From: Neorhizobium sp. NCHU2750
GTDB taxonomy: Bacteria > Pseudomonadota > Alphaproteobacteria > Rhizobiales > Rhizobiaceae
Direction of reading: 5' to 3'
Length of the DNA stretch: 64,000 bases
NCBI RefSeq assembly: GCF_003597675.1
Contig: NZ_CP030832.1
Coordinates: forward strand, 62,001-126,000
Positions 53,755 to 61,607 of the stretch are shown in pieces. The number at the start of each line of letters is the position of its first letter. The stretch's first letter is position 1. The notes beneath the pieces were generated by a model that did not search any database, was not told where the DNA came from, and saw only the letters and a program-made list of their open reading frames with translations. The position numbers were made by a program, and so were the translations under genes.

Positions 53755-55587
53755 ATGACAGAGAACCCTTCCTTGCTCGAAAAATCTGCACAAGACGGCT
53801 GCACCGCCGGGCGGACCGATGGCTTCCTAAATATAGACGACTATGGCGCACTCGGAGACGGCCGATCCGTGGCACTCAGCGGTGTCGATGGATCGATCGA
53901 CTGGTGGTGCGTTCCCAACATGGATTCGATGCCGCTGTTCGACAGGCTTCTGGAGCCGGAGGAGGGCGGACACTTCACCATCGTCCCGCGCGATGCCTTT
54001 ACCGTTTCCCGGCGGTATCGGCCCGGCAGCAACGTGCTGGAAACTGACTTCCAGACAGCTTCCGGCCGTGCTCGGATGACCGAGTCAATAAACAGCGGAC
54101 ATGCCGGCAGACTGCCATGGGCGGAACTCGCCCGGCGCATCGAGGGGCTCGAAGGCTCCGTCGCGTTCGATGTCGTGATGCAGGTCGGCCGTCGTGGCGG
54201 GACTGTCAGCCCCTATATCTCAGGGATCGGAGGCCGTCAGGTCTTCCATGCCGGTCGAGTGCTCGGGCTGTTCCTGTGTACGGAAGGCGTCGCGGCTCGC
54301 ATTTCTGACGAAGGTGTGACGGCGGAACTGCGTGTCTTCGCCGGTCAGAGGGAGACCGTTGCGATCGTCGCAGGCGAAGACGAGCCGCTGGTTGTGCCAT
54401 CGATGCAGGAAATCGACGAGCGTATCGACGTTTCGGATCGCGCCTGGCGGACATGGTCGCAAGGCGTCCGTTACAATGGTGAAGACCGCGACGCCTTCGT
54501 CCGCAGCGCGCTGGTTCTGAAGCTACTTCTCTATTCGCCGTCTGGCGCAATCGCCGCCGCAGCCACGACCTCCCTGCCTGAGGGCATTGGCGGCGAAAAG
54601 AACTACGACTACCGCTACGCCTGGGTCCGGGATGCCGGCTACACCATCAATGCCTTCCTGGCGGGAGGCGCGGAGGCCGAGGCGAAGGCGGCGTTCTCCT
54701 GGCTGGTCGCACAGTTGAAGCGTCACGGCTCGCGCGTCTGCTATCGGCTGGATGGTGGGCTTGTCGACAACATCGAGGAGCTCGCCTACTCCGGGTATCG
54801 ACAGTCCAGGCCTGTGGTTGTTGGCAATCTCGCCACGGAACAGCAGCAGCACGGCGTCTACGGCGACATCCTGGAGACCGCTTCTCAGTTCGTCAGTCGT
54901 GGCAACATTCTCGACAGCGCGACTGCAGAACTCCTCTCCCATCTGGCGGACGAATGTGCCGACGTGTGGCGAACGCCGGATTCGGGTATCTGGGAGCTGC
55001 CGGAAACGCAGCACTATACGATGTCGAAGATCAGTTGCTGGCAGGCGCTCACACGGGCGGCGGAGCTTGCCGACGGCGGTCAGCTTCCCACGACCTGCCG
55101 TGACCGCTGGCAGCGGGAGGCGGGCCGCATCAAGGACTGGGTAGAACAGAATTGCTGGTCGGAGCAGAAGCGGGCATTCGTCATGTATCCGGGTTCCGAC
55201 AAGCTGGACGCTTCTCTTGCGCTCGCCGTGCGGTTTGGGTTCGACGGACATGACAAGCTGGACGCCACCATGGAAGCAATTGATCGCGAGCTCGGCAGAG
55301 GTCCTTATCACTATCGCTACTCTGGGGTGGAGGCGGAGGAGGGGTTTTTCGTTGCCTGTTCCTTCTGGATGGTCGAAGCCTGGGTCGCGCTCGGACATCT
55401 GGACAAGGCGCGTTCAAGGCTCCGTTTGCTGACCGATGAACTCAAGCGTGACGCGGGATTGTTCGCCGAGATGGTCGATCCGGACACCAAAAAGTTTCTT
55501 GGAAATCTTCCGCAAGGCCTCAGTCATCTCGCACACGTCATGGCGCTGACCTCGATCGAAGAGGCTTTCCGATGTAAACCTGACTGA
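53755..55587 (+). CDS. Glycoside hydrolase family 15 protein (glucoamylase/trehalase-like)
   Basis: 610 residues. N-terminal beta domain (IDDYGALGDGRSVALSGVDGSIDWWCVP), then an alpha/alpha-barrel with GGEKNYDYRYAWVRDAGYTINAFL and the catalytic-acid region DSGIWELP. A second acid lies in RGPYHYRYSG and the region after it. GH15 bacterial members hydrolyse trehalose or short alpha-glucans; which cannot be told. With amyA and malQ it adds to a storage-sugar theme. No signal peptide, so it acts in the cytoplasm. Confidence 0.9.
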   Translation: MTENPSLLEKSAQDGCTAGRTDGFLNIDDYGALGDGRSVALSGVDGSIDWWCVPNMDSMPLFDRLLEPEEGGHFTIVPRDAFTVSRRYRPGSNVLETDFQTASGRARMTESINSGHAGRLPWAELARRIEGLEGSVAFDVVMQVGRRGGTVSPYISGIGGRQVFHAGRVLGLFLCTEGVAARISDEGVTAELRVFAGQRETVAIVAGEDEPLVVPSMQEIDERIDVSDRAWRTWSQGVRYNGEDRDAFVRSALVLKLLLYSPSGAIAAAATTSLPEGIGGEKNYDYRYAWVRDAGYTINAFLAGGAEAEAKAAFSWLVAQLKRHGSRVCYRLDGGLVDNIEELAYSGYRQSRPVVVGNLATEQQQHGVYGDILETASQFVSRGNILDSATAELLSHLADECADVWRTPDSGIWELPETQHYTMSKISCWQALTRAAELADGGQLPTTCRDRWQREAGRIKDWVEQNCWSEQKRAFVMYPGSDKLDASLALAVRFGFDGHDKLDATMEAIDRELGRGPYHYRYSGVEAEEGFFVACSFWMVEAWVALGHLDKARSRLRLLTDELKRDAGLFAEMVDPDTKKFLGNLPQGLSHLAHVMALTSIEEAFRCKPD

Positions 55588-55626
55588 CGCTGTAGGCTTG
55601 CGCCGTTTCGCCGCACTGGGAAGCAC

Positions 55627-55651
55627 GGAACAATCGCTTCTGACTTACATT
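55627..55651 (+). promoter_or_regulatory. Candidate EcfG-type promoter of the sugar porter
   Basis: GGAAC (55627-55631), 18 nt, TT (55650-55651); the base before TT is A. A palindrome follows immediately (55651-55665). Confidence 0.4.
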
Positions 55652-55665
55652 GTTGCGGTGCAGCA
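55651..55665. promoter_or_regulatory. Palindrome TGTTGC-GGT-GCAGCA, copy 2
   Basis: One arm mismatch compared with copy 1 at 52445-52459; the two copies agree at 14 of 15 bases. It lies 26 nt before the sugar porter ATG, where a repressor would sit. Confidence 0.5.
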
Positions 55666-55690
55666 ATTCAGGGGCAGGGCTTTCCTTCAT

Positions 55691-57118
55691 ATGGCAATAA
55701 GCAGCGACACTACTTCATCCGGTTCGGACGGGTCCACGCCGAAGCAGATCAAGTATTTGAACTTCATCACCGCGGTTGCGACCTTCGGGGCGCTGGCATT
55801 TGGATACGACACGGGCGTCATTGCCGGTGCCCTTCCGTTCATGAGCAAGGCGGTGCAGGAAGGCGGTCTGGGGTTGACCGCGTTCTCAGAGGGCCTTGTC
55901 ACTTCAGCGCTGATTATCGGGGCTGCTCTCGGTTCTTTCGCGGCCGGTCAGCTCTCGGATCGCTTCGGAAGGCGGAAATGTCTTCTCGCTCTGGCGATCA
56001 TCTTTTTCGTTGGCGCGCTTGGGACTGCCTTCTCTCCTGATATCCCAATCATGGTGGCAATGCGCTTCATCCTCGGGATTGGAGTGGGCGGCTCTTCTAC
56101 AATTGTCCCGCTATTCATAGCTGAAGTCGCCCCTCCGAAACGTCGGGCACGATTGGTCACGAGAAGCGAACTAATGATCGTCAGCGGCCAAATGGTTGCA
56201 TACGTGACCAGCGCTGTCCTCGCTCATGTCGTCGATAACCCCGAAGTCTGGCGCATCATGCTGGGGCTTGCCGCGGTACCGGCGATCCTGCTTTGGGTCG
56301 GCATGATCTTCGCGCCTGAATCGCCACGTTGGCTGGCCCAACATGGCCGTGAGGACGAGGCCCACGAAGTCATGAAGGCAATTCGCCGAGATCCTCAGCA
56401 GCGAGAAAAAGAGATGGCGTCGATGACGGATGCGTCCTCTGACGAGGAGCCGGCGTCCTTCAGTGATCTGCGCGAACCCTGGATTCGAAACCTTCTTCTG
56501 ATCGGGATCGGGCTTGGCTTCGTCGCGCAGTTCTCCGGCATTAACGCCTTCATGTACTTCACGCCCATCATCCTGCAGTCGACGGGCCTCACGACCGAGG
56601 CAGCGCTGACGGCCACGATCGGCAACGGAGTGGTTTCTCTTCTTGCCACATGTCTGGGGCTGTGGCTGATCGGCCGCGTCCCGCGCCGTCGCATGCTGCT
56701 GACTGGCCTGTCCGGAGTTCTCTTGGCACAGCTCGCTCTTGGCCTCGCCCTCCAGATGATGCCGGATGGCGCTCTTCGAAGCTACACAGCGCTTGGCATC
56801 ATCTTCGCCTTCCTCTTCTGCTACCAGAGCATGGTATCGACGACCTACTGGCTGATGATGTCCGAACTGTTCCCTCAGCGCATGCGTGGCATGATTGCCG
56901 GCATTGCGGTCGCCCTTCAGTGGGTGTTCAACGCCACGGTCGCATTCCTTTTCCCGATGATCATGGCGGCTGTTGGCTACTCGACCTTCTTCATCTTCTT
57001 CGCCATCAACGTGCTCTCGCTCCTCTTCGTCGCGCGCTTCGTCCCGGAGACACGCGGCAAGTCACTCGAGAAGCTGGAGGCACATCTCGAGCAGGAACTC
57101 ACGCCAGAGCCGGCGTGA
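55691..57118 (+). CDS. MFS sugar porter
   Basis: 475 residues, 12 membrane segments, sugar porter (2.A.1.1) signatures: FGYDTGVIAGALPF, DRFGRRKCLL, PESPRWLAQHGREDEA and, at the C-terminus, PETRGKSLEKLE. It probably imports a hexose or polyol by proton symport. The start at 55691 is chosen for the normal N-terminus; upstream frame from 55598 lacks family similarity. It begins an apparent operon with the efflux pair 19 nt downstream. Confidence 0.93.
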   Translation: MAISSDTTSSGSDGSTPKQIKYLNFITAVATFGALAFGYDTGVIAGALPFMSKAVQEGGLGLTAFSEGLVTSALIIGAALGSFAAGQLSDRFGRRKCLLALAIIFFVGALGTAFSPDIPIMVAMRFILGIGVGGSSTIVPLFIAEVAPPKRRARLVTRSELMIVSGQMVAYVTSAVLAHVVDNPEVWRIMLGLAAVPAILLWVGMIFAPESPRWLAQHGREDEAHEVMKAIRRDPQQREKEMASMTDASSDEEPASFSDLREPWIRNLLLIGIGLGFVAQFSGINAFMYFTPIILQSTGLTTEAALTATIGNGVVSLLATCLGLWLIGRVPRRRMLLTGLSGVLLAQLALGLALQMMPDGALRSYTALGIIFAFLFCYQSMVSTTYWLMMSELFPQRMRGMIAGIAVALQWVFNATVAFLFPMIMAAVGYSTFFIFFAINVLSLLFVARFVPETRGKSLEKLEAHLEQELTPEPA

Positions 57119-57136
57119 GACGGTAAGGAGATACGA

Positions 57137-58810
57137 ATGTCGCCTCGGCCGTACGACGAACCTTTGCCCGACTGGACGCCAGAAGAGCGCCCGGTCATGC
57201 CGGGCTCGCCGTCGACACCATCTCATCCTCCCCTGCGACGGATCGCCTACTTCTTCGTCGGTGCGCTTGTCATGGTCACCTACGCCTTGTCTAACGGCTT
57301 CGTCACTGCAAACCTGCCGCAGATCCAGGGCACGTTCGGTCTGACAAATTCCAAAGGCGGGTGGGTGACGAGCGCCTATTTCATGGCCTACATGTCAGCC
57401 AATCTCTTGGTGTTCAAGGCGCGCCAACAGTTCGGCGTCCAGCGTTTCGCACAGGTCGCCGTCCTCGCCTTCGCATGCGTCATCCTTCTTCACCTATGGG
57501 CGGTTGATTTCACCACGCTCATCGCTGTGCGCGTTCTTCTGGGGTTGGCGGCAGCCCCGATGGTCGCAATCGGGCTGTTCTATCTCATACAGGCTTTCCC
57601 GAAGGTCCATGTCGGCCGTGGCCTGTGTATCGCCCTCGGGTTCGCGCAACTGTCCATCCCGCTCGGTTGGGTCGTATCCCCTTACCTCACCGAGAACGCT
57701 GCCTGGCAACCGCTCTATCTCTTCGAATTCGGCATGGCGCTCCTGGTGGTGGCGGCCGTGTCCGTCTTGAAACTCCCTCGAAGCGTCCGTCTTCACGCCT
57801 TCGAGTGGCAAGACCTTGTCAGCTACTGTTTCTTCGCTCCGGCACTGGCGCTGATAGGAGCCGTCCTCGGACAGGTCAGAATCCTCTGGTGGTCGGACAA
57901 TGCTTGGATGGCTGCATGTCTGATCGCCGCGATCCTTCTCCTGTTCGGTGGACTGACCGTCGAAAGCCGTAGGTCGAACCCGCTGATCCAGACAAGTTGG
58001 CTCGGCACCAGGAAACTCATTCAATTCTTCGTCGGGTCGTTCTTCATCCGCTTCATCCTTTCGGAACAATCCTATGCGGCGGTCGGGGTGATGCGGTCCC
58101 TGGGGATGGGGCACGACCAGTTGCAACCTCTCTACCTGCTGATCGCAGGCAGTATGATCCTCGGCGCCGTCGTCGCGGCCGCGTCTTTCGGCCCGAAGCG
58201 GATCGTCCCGCTCATCACGGCATCCATCGTCCTGATCGTGCTCGCCGGATATCATGACAGCAATCTGACGAGCGTGACGCGGCCGCATGACCTGTTTCCA
58301 GGCCAGTTCGCCATCTCGTGCGCCGCTGGCATGTTCATGGGACCGCTTCTGATCATGGGCGTGACCAAGGCACTTTCGCACGGCGTCTCGTATATGATTA
58401 CCTTCGCGGTCCTGTTCGGTGTCAGCCAGAGCGTCGGCGGCCTTTCGGGCGCGGCGGTCTACAGTTTGTTTCAACAGCATCGGGAGCAGGAATATTCCTC
58501 GCAAATGATCTCGCATCTCGACAAAGGGGATCCGCTGGTCGCGGCGCGGATATCGCAGCAGGCACAAGCTCTGTCGTCACGTATCACCGACCCTGTCATC
58601 CGGCAGGCGGAGAGCGCGGCCCAGTTATCCCAGACGACGACGCAGCAGGCCAATGTCCGTGCCTATATCGACGTCTTCATTCTCAACTGCATCATCGGCA
58701 TTGCACTGTTTTCGTGGTCGCTTCTGAACATCTTGCGTGAACTCTGGCAGCAGCGCCCGAGACCGACGCCTATATCCCATCACTCCAGCTCGCAGACGGT
58801 CAGACCATGA
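57137..58810 (+). CDS. EmrB/DHA2-type MFS efflux transporter
   Basis: 557 residues with about 14 membrane segments. N-terminal SNGFVTANLPQIQGTFGLTNSKGGWVTSAYFMAYMSANLL matches the DHA2 family. The large loop at 480-520 before the last helix is characteristic. It works with a membrane fusion protein of the EmrA type; the gene that follows overlaps it by 4 nt (58807-58810). Substrates are likely hydrophobic drugs or organic acids. Confidence 0.9.
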   Translation: MSPRPYDEPLPDWTPEERPVMPGSPSTPSHPPLRRIAYFFVGALVMVTYALSNGFVTANLPQIQGTFGLTNSKGGWVTSAYFMAYMSANLLVFKARQQFGVQRFAQVAVLAFACVILLHLWAVDFTTLIAVRVLLGLAAAPMVAIGLFYLIQAFPKVHVGRGLCIALGFAQLSIPLGWVVSPYLTENAAWQPLYLFEFGMALLVVAAVSVLKLPRSVRLHAFEWQDLVSYCFFAPALALIGAVLGQVRILWWSDNAWMAACLIAAILLLFGGLTVESRRSNPLIQTSWLGTRKLIQFFVGSFFIRFILSEQSYAAVGVMRSLGMGHDQLQPLYLLIAGSMILGAVVAAASFGPKRIVPLITASIVLIVLAGYHDSNLTSVTRPHDLFPGQFAISCAAGMFMGPLLIMGVTKALSHGVSYMITFAVLFGVSQSVGGLSGAAVYSLFQQHREQEYSSQMISHLDKGDPLVAARISQQAQALSSRITDPVIRQAESAAQLSQTTTQQANVRAYIDVFILNCIIGIALFSWSLLNILRELWQQRPRPTPISHHSSSQTVRP

Positions 58811-59988
58811 ACGCAAACGTTTCGCCAGATCAACTCAAGGAGCCGGTAGAGGCTCGCGACGATAGGCCGATGAAGAAGGAAAGTCCGCGACGGGCGGATG
58901 AAAAACCCTCGGAAACCGACGGGCCGCCTGAGAAGACCTCCAAGGCGAGCTGGTCGACAATCGCCATCATGGCGATTGTTGCCGCGGTGGGAATCGGGAC
59001 GATCCTCTACGCCTGGAATATCTGGCCCTTCGCCGGTCCGGTTGTGACCACAGAGGACAGTTATGTGAAGGGGCGGGTGACGACGCTCGCTCCCCAAGTG
59101 ACCGGATATGTGGCGGAAGTCCCCGTCCAGGATTATCAACGGGTTTCTGCGGGCCAGATCCTAGTTAAGATCGACGACAAGACCTATCGGCAGGCATTCG
59201 AAAAGGCGCAAGGCAATCTTGAGGTTGCACAGGCGAACCTCGACAATGTGCAGCAGACGATCGCTCAAAACGAGGCCGACATCGTTGCAAAGCAGGCCGA
59301 CTTGAAGTCTGCCCAGGCACAATACGCACAGGCCCACGCTGCGCGCGAGCGGAGCGAGGAGCTTACCTCGAAGGGAGTTTCGACAACCGCGGAGCTGGAG
59401 CAGGCCGTCGCGACAGAACAGACCGCTCAGGCGTCCATCGAAAGCGCCAAGGCAGCGATCCGCGTGGCGGAAACCACGCGCGACAGCACGACCGTGTCGA
59501 AGCGTGTTTTGGAGGCGGACGTCAAGGTGGCGATGGCAGATCGTGACACTGCTCAGACCAATCTCGACCGAACTGTCATCCGGGCGCCGCGAGCCGGACA
59601 GATCGGGGCGGCCTCGGTGAGGACGGGACAATACGTGACCTCGGGCACGACGCTGATGTCGCTGGTCCCCGACGACGTGTGGGTTATCGCCAACTTCAAG
59701 GAGACGCAGATGAACCACATGGCCGTCGGCCAGCCGGCGACCATGGCCGTCGATGCGTTGGATGGCGAGATCGTCAGAGGCGTCGTGGAGGAGATTTCTC
59801 CGGCGACCGGGTCAGAGTTCAGCGTCCTGCAGGCCGACAATGCAAGCGGCAACTTCACCAAGGTCGTTCAGCGTGTTCCAGTGAAGATCCATCTGGACGC
59901 CACCGACCCAGTGACGCAGACGCTGCGTCCGGGAATGTCTGTCCGCACGAGCGTGGACCGGTCGGTCGACAAGCCTGACAGACCTTGA
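58807..59988 (+). CDS. EmrA/HlyD-type membrane fusion protein
   Basis: 393 residues. Cytoplasmic tail, one membrane anchor (WSTIAIMAIVAAVGIGTILYAW), then the biotinyl-lipoyl/alpha-hairpin domain: VVTTEDSYVKGRVTTLAPQVTGYV, a long coiled hairpin (about 120-250), DRTVIRAPRAGQIG, and the beta barrel. It connects the inner-membrane pump upstream to an outer-membrane channel. No tolC-like gene is adjacent. Confidence 0.92.
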   Translation: MNANVSPDQLKEPVEARDDRPMKKESPRRADEKPSETDGPPEKTSKASWSTIAIMAIVAAVGIGTILYAWNIWPFAGPVVTTEDSYVKGRVTTLAPQVTGYVAEVPVQDYQRVSAGQILVKIDDKTYRQAFEKAQGNLEVAQANLDNVQQTIAQNEADIVAKQADLKSAQAQYAQAHAARERSEELTSKGVSTTAELEQAVATEQTAQASIESAKAAIRVAETTRDSTTVSKRVLEADVKVAMADRDTAQTNLDRTVIRAPRAGQIGAASVRTGQYVTSGTTLMSLVPDDVWVIANFKETQMNHMAVGQPATMAVDALDGEIVRGVVEEISPATGSEFSVLQADNASGNFTKVVQRVPVKIHLDATDPVTQTLRPGMSVRTSVDRSVDKPDRP

Positions 59989-60033
59989 CCGCTGTCTTCG
60001 GGATAAAATGCGGTAGACGGCACGAGCGTCTCC

Positions 60034-60058
60034 GGAACGTCGCGGGTTTTCGACCGTT
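60034..60058 (+). promoter_or_regulatory. EcfG/RpoE2-type promoter of the second DUF2934 gene
   Basis: GGAAC (60034-60038), 17 nt, GTT (60056-60058), 28 nt before the ATG at 60087. Confidence 0.75.
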
Positions 60059-60086
60059 CAGGCGATCTGAACCACCGGAGGAAACC

Positions 60087-60320
60087 ATGAGCGAGCACGA
60101 CATCCGCGAAGCAGCGTATAGGAAGTGGGAAAGCGAGGGCAGGCCAGAAGGCGAGCACGAGCGCCACTGGAGGGAAGCCGAGGACGAGCATCGCAAGTCG
60201 ACAGGCACGCCGCAGACGATGCCGTCCGACCACAACAGCGGCGTCGCCCCGCCTGCAACTTCGTCACCATCCGAGGTCGAGGAGCCGTCGAACGACTGGC
60301 CGGCCGCCGACAAGAAGTGA
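60087..60320 (+). CDS. DUF2934-family protein (77 residues)
   Basis: Starts MSEHDIREAAYRKWESEGRPEGEHERHW with the family pattern; a Pro/Ser/Glu-rich tail follows. GGAGG is the ribosome site. The canonical EcfG-type promoter makes this the clearest stress-controlled member of the family in the window. The other is at 47211-47381. Confidence 0.88.
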   Translation: MSEHDIREAAYRKWESEGRPEGEHERHWREAEDEHRKSTGTPQTMPSDHNSGVAPPATSSPSEVEEPSNDWPAADKK

Positions 60321-60424
60321 GTTCATTCGCATTTTATTAAATATGTTGGCGAACAATCCGCTTCGAGGGGCGATCCATAACGGGACAAGCGAGTTCATCT
60401 CGTAACCACGAAGCGGAGACTGCC

Positions 60425-60805
60425 ATGTGCCAGCGTACAGTGCTCATCGTTGAAGACGAATTCCTCATCAGGATGGTGCTCGCCGACACCCTTCTCGACG
60501 AGGGATACGATGTTGTCGAAGCCGGAAACGTCCTGGAGGCTGTGGGCATCCTCGGGCAGCGGAAGATCGACGCCGTCATCACGGATGTCGATATGCCTGG
60601 CGGTCTGAGCGGCTTCGATCTTGCCCGAATGATTTCGGATACGCACATGAACGTGCCCGTGATCGTGGCATCGGGCAGACACCGACCGCTTCCGGAAGAG
60701 ATGCCGGGCGATGCCGTGTTCGTCGCCAAGCCTTATGGGATGGAAGTCATCGCCGCCATGGTCGGCGACATGACCTCTGAGGAGGGGCGTAGGTTGGCCG
60801 GCTAG
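60425..60805 (+). CDS. Stand-alone receiver domain protein
   Basis: 126 residues: VEDEFLIRMVLADTLLDEGY, Asp54 in VITDVDMPG, Ser in IVASGRH, Lys in VAKPYG. No output domain. It is not next to any kinase gene. The third REC-only protein in the window; it could accept phosphate from one of the HWE kinases 15-25 kb away, but this is conjecture. Confidence 0.92.
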   Translation: MCQRTVLIVEDEFLIRMVLADTLLDEGYDVVEAGNVLEAVGILGQRKIDAVITDVDMPGGLSGFDLARMISDTHMNVPVIVASGRHRPLPEEMPGDAVFVAKPYGMEVIAAMVGDMTSEEGRRLAG

Positions 60806-60960
60806 TCGAAGTCGCCGATCCTTCCCGTGGAAGACGATAACAGCCTCGCCTTCTTCTCTGGCTCGCTCAACAAGCCGTCCTTCGTCGAAGACCCCGTCAT
60901 ATGGAGTTTCAGCGCCATCGGATATTCTGGGATGGGCGACCAATGGTGCAATGATAGAGA

Positions 60961-61467
60961 CTAAGTGAGCCTGAGATATTTGCACACGAACGTGAACGGG
61001 CGCTCTTCTTTGGCCTTCGTCAGCCGGACCGAGAAGCCATAGGCCTCAGCTTGCGCGCTGACATCGATCGCCTTCTCGACCTCGAAGACTTTATCTTTAT
61101 GCGGCAAGGTCCAGTGTCGAATTTCCGACAATGCCTTTTTCGTAGCTGCTCTGGCGCCCGGTGCGATCAGCAGAATGTTTTTGTGTAGCTCTTCGAACTC
61201 GGTGACGTCATATCCCCCGAGATTGAGGAAGAATAGCTTGTCCTCGCTTGGTTCGGTCGAGCCGGTTACCAACTCGATGTCAAATCCGTCAGCTTGTGTG
61301 AGTTCACCCCAGCAATCGAGGTGGAGACTTTTGGGATCGCCCCACCATTGCCGTCGCAGATCGTCATGGCAGGCCTCCGGACTTTCACCAATTGAAAACC
61401 GTATGTCGTGCAGCTCGATGTTCGACCCACCACAATCGCCGCCAATATAGAACATAAATAGCTTCAT
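60961..61467 (-). CDS. DUF1543-family protein
   Basis: 168 residues. MKLFMFYIGGDCGGSNIELHDIRFSIGES and HLDCWGELTQADG are the typical DUF1543 N-terminus. The rest holds KLFFLNLGGYDVTEFEELHKNILLIAP. Function unknown. It is divergent from the FAD-binding protein gene. Confidence 0.88.
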   Translation of the reverse strand: MKLFMFYIGGDCGGSNIELHDIRFSIGESPEACHDDLRRQWWGDPKSLHLDCWGELTQADGFDIELVTGSTEPSEDKLFFLNLGGYDVTEFEELHKNILLIAPGARAATKKALSEIRHWTLPHKDKVFEVEKAIDVSAQAEAYGFSVRLTKAKEERPFTFVCKYLRLT

Positions 61468-61543
61468 ACGCCGTCTCTTCCCTCTGCAATTTAAGCGTAA
61501 ATGGCCTATTCCGCCATCTCGTCAATGAAGAACGAGCCGACCG

Positions 61544-61568
61544 GGAACTGGTTGGTGTGATGATCGTT
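61544..61568 (+). promoter_or_regulatory. EcfG/RpoE2-type promoter of the FAD-NAD(P)-binding gene
   Basis: GGAAC (61544-61548), 17 nt, GTT (61566-61568), 39 nt before the ATG at 61608. Confidence 0.7.
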
Positions 61569-61607
61569 TGGAGGGAGCGAAGCGCGTTGTGCGCTATTGG
61601 AGCCCTC

